Below, one piece after another: positions 45,986-57,656 of a DNA stretch of 64,000 bases. Within the stretch, counting starts at the first letter, position 1. Each line of letters begins with the position of its first letter. The position numbers and the translations under genes are program-made. The notes beneath the pieces were generated by a model. The model searched no databases and was not told the DNA's origin. It was given only the letters and a program-made list of their open reading frames with translations. This DNA comes from Hericium rajendrae (Eukaryota; Basidiomycota; Agaricomycetes; Russulales; Hericiaceae), in NCBI GenBank assembly GCA_033439255.1, contig CM065883.1, forward strand, positions 868,001 to 932,000, read 5' to 3'.

Positions 45986-48523
45986 ATGACTTTGGCCTTA
46001 CGTCTGCGAGCTCTCACACAGCTCAGGTGGTCTTCAGCTTCCCATATCTACCGCAGAAGTATCTCAACAGCTCGTCATGATCCTTCAAAGATTCGTAACC
46101 TGGCTGTGGTAGCCCACATCGGTAATGAGAACATGAACTTATCATGCATTGCAATTGACTTCTTTCGAGCATAGACTCTGGAAAGACGACTCTGACTGAG
46201 TCAATACTTCTCAAGTCTTCGTATCTGTCGGAGTCCGGTTCCGTGGACACAGGAAGTACAACCACAGATTTCCTGCCGGCTGAACGCGAACGAGGGATTA
46301 CAATTCAGTCCGCCAGCATACCTGTCAAATGGAAGGACTGGACATTCAACCTCATTGATACCCCCGGCCATGCCGACTTTGGCATGGAAGTAGAAAGTGC
46401 CAGTAGAGTGGTTGATGGAGCTGTGGTCTTGATAGACTCTGTTGAAGGGGTCGAGGCGCAGACTAAAGGCGTCTGGCGGCAACTGGAGAGGTGCGTTGAT
46501 CGGCATTCTCAACATATCATTCTTACCTTCCCATCAGATATGGTGTTCCGACGCGAATTCTTTTCATGAACAAACTTGATCGTGCGGGAGCTTCCTTACA
46601 TGCTTCAATGCTGTCGCTCCTTTCACACAGGCTCCATCCTACACCGCTTGCTATAACACTACCCGTAGCGTCACTCAACCCTTCGGATTATACGCGAGCG
46701 GAACCTGGAATCGCAGGTCTCGTTGATTTGGTTAAATGGGAATTCTGGAAACAAGAACCAGACGGATCGTCCTCTAGGCACGCACTTCCTACAGAGGTCG
46801 AAGGGGACGCTGTGACGGGAATACTGCCCGCCGATCATCTGTTGGCTACCCACCTCATTCCTGCGCGCACTGCGATCATCGAAAGTCTAGCAATGCATTC
46901 TGACGAGCTCATGGACAAACTACTCGAATTGCCTTCTACCCCGTCCGCATACGCAGCCATTCCAGCTTCCATGATTATACCTCATCTTCGAGAAGCGACT
47001 TTACGCGCTAAGGTTTTACCTGTTCTCTGTGGATCTGCAATTAACCATGTCGGCACCGAAATTCTAATGGACTATGCTGGCGAATTACTGGCAAGCCCTC
47101 TCGATGTAATACATGAAAAGCAGACCTCCAAGCCTCCGGTACGCTTGCTTGCATGGAAAGTAGCATGGGACAAAAAGAAAGGTTGGATGACTTTCGTTAG
47201 GGTGTACTCAGGTAGGCTATTTCCCATTCTATATCGGTCGCTATTCTCATTTGATCTGTTTCAGGCACACTGACTCGTCAAAGTGTTCTGCTGAATTCGA
47301 CTCGTAACACCAAGGAGCGGGTGTCAAAGCTGCTGCTTCTGTATGCCTCCGACGTGCAGGAAGTGGACGAACTTCCGTTTGGTTCCGTCGGTGTTATTCT
47401 TGGATTGAAGCATACTCGCACAGGCGACACCTTGGTATCGACCAACACTCGAGCATCGGCATCAAACGACATTGCCACAATTACCCCGCCTTCGGCCGTC
47501 ATGTCTGCTTCAGTAGTACCCCAATCCCATGCTGATCTTGCACCGGTCGAAGAGGCTTTGCATGCGTTGAGCCGGACAGATCCCTCAGTCCGCATGGAGA
47601 CACAGGAAGGCCAATTGCTTGTACATGGCTTGGGCGCACTCCATCTTGAAATTGTGGAAGGTCGTCTCAAAGACGAATGGGGCGTGCGATTCGAGTTTGG
47701 CAAACGGCAGGTCAGCTACCGAGAGAGCGTGAGCCTCATTCAATCAGGAGCCGACGTGGACGACACTTGGTCAGCCATGGTCTCAGGCCAATCCGTGAGC
47801 GCTCGCGTGTCACTGTCTCTGCGACCTCTCGAAGACGACGAGATCGCGGACCCTGCATGGGAAGGAAGCATTGTACTTGGCCCTGATAACAAGCCTTTAC
47901 CTGCTGCGGACGGATCCCAAAACTCGCAAGAACCCTTGGCTCATATCGCCAGAGGCATTGCGAGCGCACTATCAACCTCGCCGCATACATCTCTTCCTCT
48001 CTCCCGACTTCATATCACAGTTTCCAGTTTTCAGTGGCCCACCGACGCTCCTCCATCCATTCTCACTGGTGCCAGTACGGTCATTTTGCGCAATCATTTG
48101 AAAGCCAGGCCACCAGGCCCGCTGATGGAACCATTCATTCGCCTTCGAATCTCGGTGGGCGATGATGCCATTGGAAAGGTGGTAAAGGACCTCACTGAGC
48201 ATGGTGGCGAAGTCCTAGACCTAGCCAGTGCCAATGTATCGGCAGATGGCGACGATATTCAGGCCTATTCTCAAGACGGCCTCTATATTCCGCCGGCTTG
48301 GTTGTCACCCTCAATTGCAGGTTCTTCGGGAGGCGGCGCAAGTGCTTCACTGCGCAGGCAGACAATTCATGCATTGGCACCTCTCAGCCAAATGCTCGAT
48401 TATTCGACCCGGCTGCGTGCGCTCTCTGGAGGTCATGGGCAGTTCGAAATGGCCAACGCGGGTTTCAGGATCGTCGGGGAAGGGAGGAGGCTGGAGATTT
48501 TAAGAGCCATTGGCAGGGCATAG
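45986..48523 (+). CDS. MEF2: mitochondrial elongation factor G2 (ribosome recycling GTPase)
   Basis: Mef2/EF-G2mt acts with mitochondrial RRF to split ribosomes after termination. The N-terminus (MTLALRLRALTQLRWSSASHI) is Arg/Ser-rich without acidic residues, a mitochondrial presequence. The GTPase motifs are intact: AHIDSGKTTLTE (P-loop, split by an intron), ERERGITIQSA (switch I), NLIDTPGHADFGMEVE (switch II) and LFMNKLDRAGA (NKxD). Later blocks include VLPVLCGSAINHVG, VRVYSGTL, DELPFGSVGVILGLKHTRTGDTL, APVEEALHALSRTDPSVRMETQEGQLLVHGLGALHLEI and a terminal ALSGGHGQFEM. The GGHGQ and bidomain ALHLEIV are typical of recycling-type EF-G. The last exon is uninterrupted for 1.2 kb. Stops of this gene and the next are only 71 bp apart. 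Confidence 0.94.
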
Positions 48524-48594
48524 AATCTAGAGTGTCATAAATATAACATAAAAAATTATAAAATGCACCAATAATAGCATGTACTAAGTGCATT

Positions 48595-50147
48595 TCACAA
48601 TTCTCTTGCTTCATCAGCATCTGCGAAGAATACCGCGCCGTCGAACTCGTCATCGTCTTCTGCCCCACCGGCTCTCTCGCCAGCCGTGTTCAAAAGTTGG
48701 CTGAATGCCATGAGGCTGGAATCATCGTCCACGAGGTTAAGTTCGAAGTCTTCGTCCGGAGAAGTGTCGCTGAACAACGGTACTGGTGGCAATGTGCGGA
48801 ATCTCGATGGGCCAGGCGTCTCACTGTCCCGACCATAGTCGGGCAGAAACAGCGGCGTTTTGGATCGCCGTGTTGCGTCCCCACTGGGAACGAAATCCGG
48901 AGGGGCGATACTAGGCGGCCGAACTGTGGTGCTGACCATCGGCGCAAGTGATGGTGCGCGGCTCGCCGAACGCATTGGTGGCCAAGGCTCCACTATGAGA
49001 ATGAGGCAACGACCAGAGATCGAGAAGCCTTGGTACCGAAGCTTTAGAGACAGCTTTGGCTTCGGTTCTAACTCGTCGGTGATTTCTATGGCGATGGTGG
49101 TCGTTTTCTTTCTAGAAACTGCGGGAGCGGGCTCTCCTTCGTTCACTATCTCCACCTCTTCTGCTGGCACTGGGGCAACTACTGGCTCAATGACTTCATT
49201 TTTGATGACTATCGTCTCGGTGGTTCGATGTTGCTGTTCTTGGACATTCTCCTCCTCAGCAACGTCGTCTGGCCGGAAGTCATCAGCGTCGTCGTCCTCG
49301 CCATCCTCTTCATCAAAATTATCTTGTTCTCGATAACTCCCTGCTGTCCGTTTTGTCGACCTAGACGACCTCCGAGGGCCAGTCTCCGGAGGGACAGACG
49401 TCGCCGCCGACGAACCGTCTTCCGCGTCGACGCCGGCGGCAATCACATCCTCGTCCACCGGTTGGGCGACTTGGGCCTTCCGTCGTTTCTTGCTCCCGTT
49501 CGCTCCGGAGCTCTTGTTCTCCGTGTTTCGGCTTTTGCGCTTCGGCTTCTTCTTGGCAGGCTGAGACTCGGAAGTTCCAGTCGGAGGGACCGGCGGGCGC
49601 GGAGGATTCGGATCCAGAACGAAGTCTCTGGTCTGCATTCATTGACCTGAGCACAGTGCTCCGAAACCAGCAGTCCAGACCAAACCACTCACCTTGATTA
49701 GGACAGAGTGCGACTCCGCTTGGCGAAAGAAGTACGCAAAATGGTAGGTATCTGCGTGTATGTGAGTGGAAATCAGAAATGTCAGGCGAACAAGCTACCT
49801 CCTCTGTGCACGTCGACAGTGCCCTTCTTCGCACCCGCGGGTGCAGGCCCGCTTCCATAGTATGCGTTGGCTTCTGCTTTCAGTTTCGGAAGGATTCTGT
49901 GGGATATGTCAATGGCCGCATTTCCTTTCGGACTATTTCACTCACTTGGGCCGGAGATCGGCCAGTACGTATTGAAGCACCTGATCAGACATCCAGCCTA
50001 GGTGCTGTTCGTCCAGATAGAGCTGACGGACTGCCGGATGAGATTGAATGCTCCAGGTGAGCAGAACAGGAAAGTGCATACGTAGACTGGAAGGACCGTC
50101 GACGCGGAGATGCGGAGGTAGTATGCATTTCGTGTTTGAAACGGCAT
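48595..50147 (-). CDS. unknown acidic nuclear protein
   Basis: The first exons encode a structured part: (MPFQTRNAYYLRISASTVLPVY), RQLYLDEQHLGWMSDQVLQY, VLADLRPK, ILPKLKAEANAYYG and KGTVDVHRGDTYHFAYFFRQ followed by AESHSVLIKTRDFVLDP. The large last exon (to 48595) is disordered: KKKPKRKSRNTENKSSGANG and KKRRKAQ are nuclear localisation-like, RRSSRSTKRTAGSYREQDNFD leads to a strongly acidic run, and a conserved-looking strand LKLRYQGFSISGRCLILIVEPWP sits in the middle. I do not recognise a domain. Junctions after VLADLRPK, HRG and LIK are in frame. The join from the putative start exon (ATG at 50147) is off by one base, so the N-terminus is uncertain. Composition suggests a chromatin or transcription protein. 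Confidence 0.65.
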
Positions 50148-50612
50148 GTCAGAGTTGTGTTCAATGCATGGACTGTACGGCGTTAATTTGACTGATGTCC
50201 GAGCGTTTTATGCTCGAATACTAAGTTTGGGGCCGAAGAAGAAAGGCCACAGGCTATGGTCAGTGCTTTCGTGAATTGATGGGTATGGTATGGAGGAGTC
50301 CAAGTCACGTCGGTGTCACCAAGCGCGTCGGAAGATTTGACGCGTCGCGCGACGGCTCCGGCGGGGCTTTGCGCCCTGCTTACTCACTAGCTCATTGGCA
50401 GCGTCGGCCCTGAAATCTCACTGCTCGTCAAAGAAACAAACCTACATCACACTGGACAGATGTAAGAATTCACAATATCAAGTGACACCAACTAGACAGG
50501 CCATGCCGCTTCATAGGATATGAACCTATAATCATGAATCCTCTTACAATTCGGTAATGCTGTGAACTACTTTAACCTACACATTCACTAATTCTCTTAA
50601 CGGCAATCTTAC
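50148..50612. other. intergenic spacer
   Basis: About 465 bp between the acidic nuclear protein and the dehydrogenase. It includes the promoter of the former, with a GACGCGTCGCGCGACG stretch near 50338. I see no gene. Confidence 0.4.
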
Positions 50613-52275
50613 TTAGTACTCGTCAGGAGAAACATCAGGACCAGAGATGACTGCCTTGATCAACGGTTTCCCGTCTTCTGACTTTCCTGCCTTCGTCGCC
50701 TGGAAAGCCTTGACCGCCTCTGTGAACGCGAACCTGCATAGTGTGTATGAGCAAATATATTACATCTGGACAAACACAAGATATGGACCTGTGAGTGACC
50801 ATCGGCTTGAGATTAATCTTCCCTTGCGCTACCAAAGCGATGGCGAGAGAGTAGTCACCAGGCTTGAAGCAGATTAGCTCAAGACCAATTCGGCAGAAGA
50901 AAGGAACATACCCCGTAACGGAACGAACCCTTGATTGTGAGCTCTTTACCAAGAAGAAGTGTGATGGGGATGACGACCTCAGGTTGGCCCATGCCGACCT
51001 GTACAGTCGATCAGGACGCAGCTCATCGTAACGTGCAAAAGCACATGCCTGGATGAAGGTCCCACCAATCTTCGCAATGAAAATGGCAGTCTGGATAGAC
51101 ACCTCCGCGCCGCTCGCATCCAGAACCAGGTCAATAGCTTTCGGGCCACGCTCTTCGATACCGAGCTGCTGCTTCATTACAGAAGCAGATCGCCGAGAGT
51201 ACGCGATCTTTGATTCGTTGGCGTCGGGCTTCGGAGGGAGAAGTGTCTCCGTCGCGGCGTACGACTTTGCGAATTCAAGACGGCTTGGGACGATGTCGAT
51301 GGCGATGATCCGGGATGCGCCAAGCGCTTTGGCAACTGCCATGCAAAGGAGGCCGACGGGACCGCATCCGAAGATGGCTACGGTTTGGTGAGCGCGCAAT
51401 CCCGCCAATGTCGACACCGAGTGCACGGCTACGGAGAGTGGTTCCATCTACAAGGATCTGTCAGTTTATGAAATTCGCTGAATGGATAACAGAGTTATGT
51501 ACCATGGCACCATCCTCAAGGGTCAGGTTGTCTGGGAGGGGATATACAAGATCTGCGGGTAGGCGGTAGTACCGGGCGAGGGTACCATCGTAGGGCGGGG
51601 TAGCCGCGAAGATCATATCCGGGCACAACTAGGATAGACAGTCAGATGAAATCCCAGTGCTCTGGACAGTATACCCATACCTGATAGCGACCGCCTTTGC
51701 ACGCGTCGCATTTGCGGCATGAAACACCAGGCTCAAGAGCGACACGATCTCCGGGCTTAACATTCTTTACGCCATTGCCAACTTGAATGATCGGGAGTCA
51801 ATGGTAATATTACTGGAGATACCATAAATGTGCACCTTTGCTGATGATACCAGCAGATTCATGACCGAGAACCTGTGAATCAATCCAATCAATGATAGTC
51901 CTTCTGCAATGGCAGTGCTAGCAATACCATGGGCTTTTCCACCACGAAATCGCCAATGCGTCCGTGGACAAGGTAGTGAACCTAGAGGCAGGACTTTCGT
52001 TAGCAAGCTGCTAGGCTGGTGAGAGTCGAGATCGCACGTCAGAGCCGCAGATACCTTTGGGGCAAACTCAAAATCACAGAATAGCAGAACAAGAACGACA
52101 CTTACCCGTCTTCTTCACTTCAACGAGGACATCGTCGTCTCCGACTATAGGGGAGTTACGTATTTGTCCACTTATTCTGAGTTACATAGTCAAGTAACGT
52201 ACTCTGAGGGATTGGGCGCTGTTCATAGGAGACATTCTCGACGCCGTGCAGTACGAAAGAAGGGTTGTCTGACAT
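50613..52275 (-). CDS. XYL2: NAD-dependent xylitol/sorbitol dehydrogenase (MDR zinc enzyme)
   Basis: A polyol dehydrogenase of the pentose catabolic pathway, oxidising xylitol to xylulose (or sorbitol to fructose). The start at 52275 gives MSDNPSFVLHGVENVSYEQRPIP. The zinc-binding parts are GSDVHYLVHGRIGDFVV, MVLGHESAG, GDRVALEPGVSCRKCDACKGGRYQLCPDM and GAMMEPLSVAVHSV. The Rossmann fold shows VAIFGCGPVGLLCMAVAKALGA and IIAIDIVPSRLEFA, where the Asp after IIAI points to NAD rather than NADP. A fungal-type insertion (KQQLGIEERGPKAIDLVLDASG) follows, then VGMGQPEVVIPITLLLGKELTIKGSFRYGPGDY and the C-terminus AVISGPDVSPDEY. About ten introns. Xylitol versus other polyol specificity cannot be told by eye. 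Confidence 0.88.
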
Positions 52276-52565
52276 GGTTGAACAGCGATAGCACTTAAAT
52301 TGAAAGAGGGGGAGAGAAAGTGCTTTCCAGGGGTCGCAGGAGGGGTCTTATGAGCTGCCTGGCAGAATAGATGACGGTGCGGCTCGGACCGCCGAGGATC
52401 GAGCCCATCTGATAGTAAGCCTAACATAGTCCGCGGTGCCCGCACAGCGGGAATTTATCGGAGAGGGCTGGCGTTAAGGCTGCGGGAAGGCTATTATCTT
52501 CGACTTCTCAATACAAAGTCGAGAACTTGGTTCTGGATAGAGAAGTACCGACTCTAAGAGACTGA

Positions 52566-52581
52566 ACGCGTCGCTACGCGT
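52566..52581. promoter_or_regulatory. two ACGCGT (MCB-like) boxes, 10 bp apart
   Basis: ACGCGTCGCTACGCGT places two identical hexamers one helical turn apart. In yeasts paired MluI boxes bind MBF and drive G1/S transcription. They lie about 440 bp upstream of the kinase and 290 bp upstream of the dehydrogenase start codon. Confidence 0.4.
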
Positions 52582-52690
52582 CGACACTAGATGAAGTCAG
52601 CACACGGACATCATAGGCACGTGACTGGAAAATCGCGATCACGTTACCTCCGCGCGACATGGTTCCGCGAGTTCTGTCGAGTGTTAGCCG

Positions 52691-52738
52691 CGTCCCGACT
52701 TCCGTCCCGACTTCCGTCCCGACTTCCGTTCCTACTTC
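52691..52738. repeat. 12-bp tandem repeat, four copies
   Basis: Three exact copies of CGTCCCGACTTC are followed by one diverged copy (CGTTCCTACTTC) and a partial. Read in frame they would give VPTS repeats, but no gene model uses that frame. It is a small minisatellite in the kinase upstream region. Confidence 0.9.
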
Positions 52739-53019
52739 CGCTCCGTGTCTCGGTCGGCTTGATGAACCTCCCTCATCTATCGCTAGCCTCCCGCACCTTA
52801 CCTTCCGACTCCAATGTATCTCTCTGTTCCAGAGCTCAAGTCCCGAAACCTTGCCGCTATCACCATGGGTGCGACATCCGCGTTCAAAGCCTATAAAGAG
52901 AGGCCATTTTCGAGATAGGGGCTCATCACTTTTACATCTCCCACATTCATTCAGTTGACCTGAATACCTCTTATTTCATTTTCACTTTTTAATCTAAACC
53001 CATCCTCTACATCTTCATC

Positions 53020-54423
53020 ATGGCTCGCTCTCACACCACCGAGAAGGAGGAGGTCCCCAACCTCGTCGGCGAGACCGTCGACAACGGGAAACTCTTCCTC
53101 CTCAGCAAGCTGGGCTCTGGAGCCTACGGCGTTGTTTATCGTGCTGTGGACGTTACCTCGCCGGACGGGGAGGAGTTTGCCGTTAAGGCGCTCCAGAAGG
53201 CCGATCTTGCCCAGAAGTCGGTCCAGTTCCATGCCCGCGAGCTCTCCCTCCACTCCCAAGTCTCCGACATCCCTGGCGTCGTCACCATGCTTCGTCACTT
53301 CGAGAACGACAAATTCCTCTTCCTCGTCTTCTATTATGCCCGTGGTGGTGATCTTTTCGGCGCCATCACCAAGACGAACGTCTTCTACCGCAATGACGAC
53401 CTGGTGAAGAGTGCCATCATTCAGCTCATCGACGCCACAGAAGCATGTCACAAGAGGAATGTCTTCCACCGTGATCTCAAGCCAGAGAACATCCTCTGCG
53501 AGAGGGATTCCGACCGGCTTTACCTCGCCGACTTTGGCCTCGCCTCCGATCGCACCATTAGCTCGCAGTTCGGGTGTGGGAGCTCGTTCTACATGAGCCC
53601 GGAGTGTATTGGGAAGGAGTTCTCGCTCGGCGCATTTTCTACCCGCCACAGCGACATCTGGTCTTTGGCCGTCATCCTGGTCAACATCGTGACCGGTCGC
53701 AACCCCTGGCGCATCGCCATGAAACGTGACGATTGTTTCTCAGGCTTCATGAAAAATCCCGATTATCTCCTCACCATGCTTCCTATCTCCAGGGAGTTCA
53801 ACGACCTGCTCTGCCAAATTTTCCTACTCAACCCCGTCGATCGACTCTCCCTCCCCGAGTTTCGCAGGGAGGTTCGCAGGATGCCCACCTTTTTCATGGC
53901 GGAAAAGGATCTGGCCCGAGCGTCACACTTCGTCCGCTCCGCCGCCCAGCAATATGGCACCCAAGGACTTCCTCGCGTCGCTCGCATCGCCATCGACCCG
54001 ACTCTTCTGAATGATTTATCGGAGGATTGCAGCTCATCATCTCTAGAGTTTGCGGAGGCTGATATTGGGTCTGTGGCGGCCCTCGACCTCGAGGAAGGAT
54101 ATGCTTTCAACAGGCGCAACTCCTACTCTCCCGCCTTCGTCCCTCAGCGTCAATTTCTCGCTCCTCCTCCTCGCGACGCCTTTGTCATCGCCTCCCTCTC
54201 TGGCACGACTGCGACCTCTGATGCCGACAGCGGTGGTCCTATCACTCCAGAGACTCGCGCTATTCGCCCTGTGGTTCAGGTCCCCTCCCTCCCCGACGAC
54301 ATGGGTCTCGGCGAAGGCTTGGTCGTTCCGACCAAGGCTCAAGCTACCTCCGGGGATAAAAGTACGGGTTCAAGTCGTGGTCAATTAATTCGCAACGCGA
54401 TTCAAAGACTCAGGGCTTTGTAG
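53020..54423 (+). CDS. Ran1/Pat1-type serine/threonine kinase
   Basis: An intronless 467-codon gene. The kinase domain starts near residue 20: KLGSGAYGVVYRAVD (Gly loop), EEFAVKALQK (VAIK lysine), FLFLVFYYARGGDLF, KRNVFHRDLKPENILC (HRD), LYLADFGLAS (DFG), GCGSSFYMSPE (activation loop to APE-like SPE) and HSDIWSLAVILVNIVTGRNPW, then a conserved DRLSLPEFRREVRRM. The region after residue 300 is Ser-rich and disordered. The SPEC in place of APE, and RNPW, are hallmarks of the fungal Ran1/Pat1, Ksp1 and Sks1 group, which links nutrient state to meiosis or pseudohyphal growth. The absence of introns, unusual here, fits that group of basidiomycete kinases or a retrocopy origin. Precise orthology is not settled. 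Confidence 0.88.
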   Translation: MARSHTTEKEEVPNLVGETVDNGKLFLLSKLGSGAYGVVYRAVDVTSPDGEEFAVKALQKADLAQKSVQFHARELSLHSQVSDIPGVVTMLRHFENDKFLFLVFYYARGGDLFGAITKTNVFYRNDDLVKSAIIQLIDATEACHKRNVFHRDLKPENILCERDSDRLYLADFGLASDRTISSQFGCGSSFYMSPECIGKEFSLGAFSTRHSDIWSLAVILVNIVTGRNPWRIAMKRDDCFSGFMKNPDYLLTMLPISREFNDLLCQIFLLNPVDRLSLPEFRREVRRMPTFFMAEKDLARASHFVRSAAQQYGTQGLPRVARIAIDPTLLNDLSEDCSSSSLEFAEADIGSVAALDLEEGYAFNRRNSYSPAFVPQRQFLAPPPRDAFVIASLSGTTATSDADSGGPITPETRAIRPVVQVPSLPDDMGLGEGLVVPTKAQATSGDKSTGSSRGQLIRNAIQRLRAL

Positions 54424-55070
54424 TGTCTTGTCTCTTTAGATTAGTCGTACGTGACGCTGGCGTCTGAGAATGTGTACACTTTAATTATACCCTAATTGCA
54501 TATCATTTCAAATCATTCTTCAGTGCGATTAAGTTTGCAGTTGAATTTGGCCTTGCATTCTCCTTATAAATTAAGTCTTTCTAATAAATTTCTTTGCCTT
54601 CTTGAATCTTTTGCCCTTTCTATTATTTCCAGATCTGTCTGATTTCTTTGAAGTCCGCGCTGTTCTCGGTTTTCAGGGTTCGTCGCTCTTTGCCCCAATA
54701 TCCGGACGTTCATGCGACGTTATGGAGTTGACAACGGCAATGTGCCTCGCACTTCTTTAATTATGTACACTTCCCCCGCACCCGAACACGTTGACTGCAT
54801 AATGTGAGGCAAGAATGGTGTGACCACACGTATGAGAATTGTCGCATCGTGGCTGTCAAGCTGGGGTTGAGTGGAGTTCCAAGCAAGCATCGGACTCGCA
54901 TCGGGGCAAGCGAGCGCGGCCGCTGCGGGCGCATCGATGCATGTGCATCATATATCGGATCCTGCCGTCAGCGCTAATTCTGCCTATTAGTATTCGTCGC
55001 GCCATCCCTGCCTTCGATCTCTACCCCATCCCCCACCATTGCCTTCATCCGCCTTTTTTCATCCGTAAAA
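54424..55070. other. intergenic spacer, MET6 promoter
   Basis: About 650 bp: AT-rich kinase 3' flank to about 54.8 kb, then a pyrimidine-rich MET6 leader just upstream of the start codon at 55071. No further gene is visible. Confidence 0.45.
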
Positions 55071-57656
55071 ATGGTCGCCTCCAGCGTGCTCGGTTTCCCC
55101 CGCATCGGTGTGTATCGAGCGCGTTTACTTTGTCGCATCGGCCCCTGACTATTATTTATCTTAAGGTGCGAACCGTGAGGTCAAGAAGGCCGTCGAGGCC
55201 TACTGGGCTGGTAAAATTTCCGCCAACGAGCTTACCCAGGCTGCGGCGGATGTCAAGAAGTCCAACTGGACCACCGTCAAGTCCAAGGGCGTTGACTTCG
55301 TCCCCAGGTTTGTCTCGTCTTCCGCAGGCGCGTAGATCAGATATCGATGACTATCTGCTTCTGTGCAGCGGCGAGTTTTCGCTCTACGACCACGTTCTTG
55401 ACCACTCTGCGGCCTTTAACGTCATCCCCAAGCGCTACGTTGGTCTCGGCCTGTCCCCCCTCGATGTCTACTTCGCCATGGGCCGTGGTCGTCAGGCCGA
55501 CGGTGTCGACGTCCCCGCCTCGGAGATGAAGAAGTGGTAAGTAAAATCCGGAATTCATAGTCATATTTCAATCAAACCTGGTGTCTCAGGTTCGACTCGA
55601 ACTACCACTACGTCGTTCCCGAGTTTTCCGAGGAGACCGACTTCAAGCTTAACTTCAACAAGGCCGTTGAGGAGTATAAGGAGGCTAAGGCTCTCGGCAT
55701 CGAGACGCGCCCCGTCGTCTTGGGCCCGGTGTCATTCCTCGTCCTCGGAAAACCCACCAAGGATGCCAAGCTCGGCTTCCAGCCCGTCTCGCTTCTTCCC
55801 AAGATCCTCCCCGTCTACAAGCAGCTCCTCGCTGATTTGAAAGCTGCTGGTGCTGAGTGGGTTCAGGTCGACGAGCCCATTCTCGTTCTCGACAAAGCTG
55901 CGACCCTCGAGAAGGAGTTCACCCTTGCTTACAGCGAGCTTGCGCCCGTTGCTCCCAAAATCCTTCTGACGACCTACTTCGGCCGCCTCGACACCAACCT
56001 GAAATACGTTGCCAAGCTGCCCATTGCCGGTCTCCACATTGACCTTGACCGTGCTCCTGGTCAGCTTGACGATGTAATTGCCGCTATCAAGAGCACCAAC
56101 ATCGTTCTGTCCCTCGGTCTCGTCTCTGGACGCAACATCTGGAAGACCGACATCCAGGCTGCGCTCAAGCTTGCCCAGAAGGCTGTTGAGGCGCTCGGCC
56201 AGGACCGCGTCATCATCGCCACTTCCTCTTCGCTCCTTCACACTCCCGTCACCCTTGAGTCGGAGAAGAAGCTGACTCCCGAGCAGAAGGACTGGTTCTC
56301 CTTCGCCCTCGAGAAGGCGGCTGAGGTTTCCACCATCGCCAAGGCCGTTTCTGGCTCGCAGGATGCTGAGGTCGCGAAGGCGCTCGAGGCCAACAAGACC
56401 TCCATTGAGAAGCGTCGCGAGTTCGAGCGCACCTCCGATGACTCTGTTCGCAAGCGTGTCGCGAGTATCAAGCCTGAGGACCTCGAGCGCAAGAGCCCCT
56501 TCGCTGTCCGTCAGGAGATCCAGAAGAAGCACCTCTCGCTCCCCAAGTTCCCTACGACCACCATCGGCTCCTTCCCTGTATGTAATCATATCCTTTCTAC
56601 TGTTCCCGAGTTTTTTCTGACGTTTCCGAACACAGCAAACCAAGGAGATTCGTCAGGCCCGTGCTAAGCTCACCAAGGGTGAGATTTCCGAGAAGGAGTA
56701 CGAGGACTTCATTAAGAAGGAGATCGAGGAGGTTGTCCGCTTCCAGGAGCGCATTGGCCTCGACCTTCTCGTGCACGGTGAACCCGAGCGTAATGACATG
56801 GTCCAGTACTTCGGCGAGAACCTCAACGGCTTCGTTTTCACCCAGAATGGCTGGGTTCAGAGCTACGGATCCCGCTATGTCCGTCCCCCCATCATCGTCT
56901 CCGACGTCAGCCGCCCTGGCCCCATCACCGTGAAGTGGAGCGCCTACGCCCAGAGCGTTACCAAGAAGCCCATGAAGGGCATGCTTACCGGCCCCGTCAC
57001 GATCCTCAACTGGTCGTTCCCCCGTGCCGACGTCAGCCGTGAGCTCCAGTCCAAGCAGCTGGCTCTTGCCCTCCGCGATGAGGTCATCGACCTCGAGAAG
57101 GCCGGCATCCACGCCATCCAGGTCGACGAGCCCGCCATCCGTGAGGGTCTGCCCCTCCGCCGCGCCGACTGGGACAACTACCTCAAGTGGGCCGTCGACT
57201 CATTCAAGCTCGCGACTGCTGGTGTCACCGACGCGCTCCAGACGCACTCCCACTTCTGCTACTCCGACTTCGACGACATCTTCCCCTCCATACAGCGCCT
57301 GGACGCCGATGTCATCTCCATCGAGGCGTCGAAGAGCGACATGAAGCTCCTCAACACTTTCAAGCACTACGGCTACTCGAACCAAATCGGCCCTGGTGTC
57401 TACGATATTCACTCGCCCCGTGTTCCCTCCGAGCAGGAGATTAAGGAGCGCCTCGAGGCCATGCTCAGCATCCTCCCCTCCTCGCTTCTCTTCGTCAACC
57501 CCGACTGCGGTCTCAAGACCCGTGGCTGGAAGGAGACTGAAGGTATGTATATTTTTTGCCATGCAACATGTCTCACGCTGACCATCTTAACTCCACCCAG
57601 CCTCCCTGACCAACCTCGTGGCTGCCGCTCGCTGGGCGCGCCAGGCTCACGCTTAA
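55071..57656 (+). CDS. MET6: cobalamin-independent methionine synthase
   Basis: This enzyme transfers the methyl group of 5-methyl-tetrahydropteroyl-triglutamate to homocysteine. Six exons splice in frame: [90 protein letters not shown], the linker [32 protein letters not shown], then the C-terminal catalytic barrel [91 protein letters not shown] and [11 protein letters not shown]. The zinc ligands (His and Cys in HSHFCY, Cys in NPDCG) are present. Length, about 765 residues, and codon bias are those of a highly expressed housekeeping gene; the strong bias also creates long opposite-strand ORFs. Confidence 0.97.

Larger units (their letters stand above)
52276..53019. promoter_or_regulatory. 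XDH / Ran1-kinase divergent promoter region
   Basis: About 740 bp. It contains a pair of ACGCGT boxes, a 12-bp tandem repeat and a TATAAA (52892-52897) 128 bp upstream of the kinase start codon. The TATA position fits a kinase leader of about 100 nt. No gene is visible. Confidence 0.5.

Noticed and set aside
55732-56643. 303-codon ORF on the minus strand inside MET6
   Set aside because: It is the antisense shadow of a strongly codon-biased gene; MET6 itself is complete and has its catalytic motifs in the plus strand.
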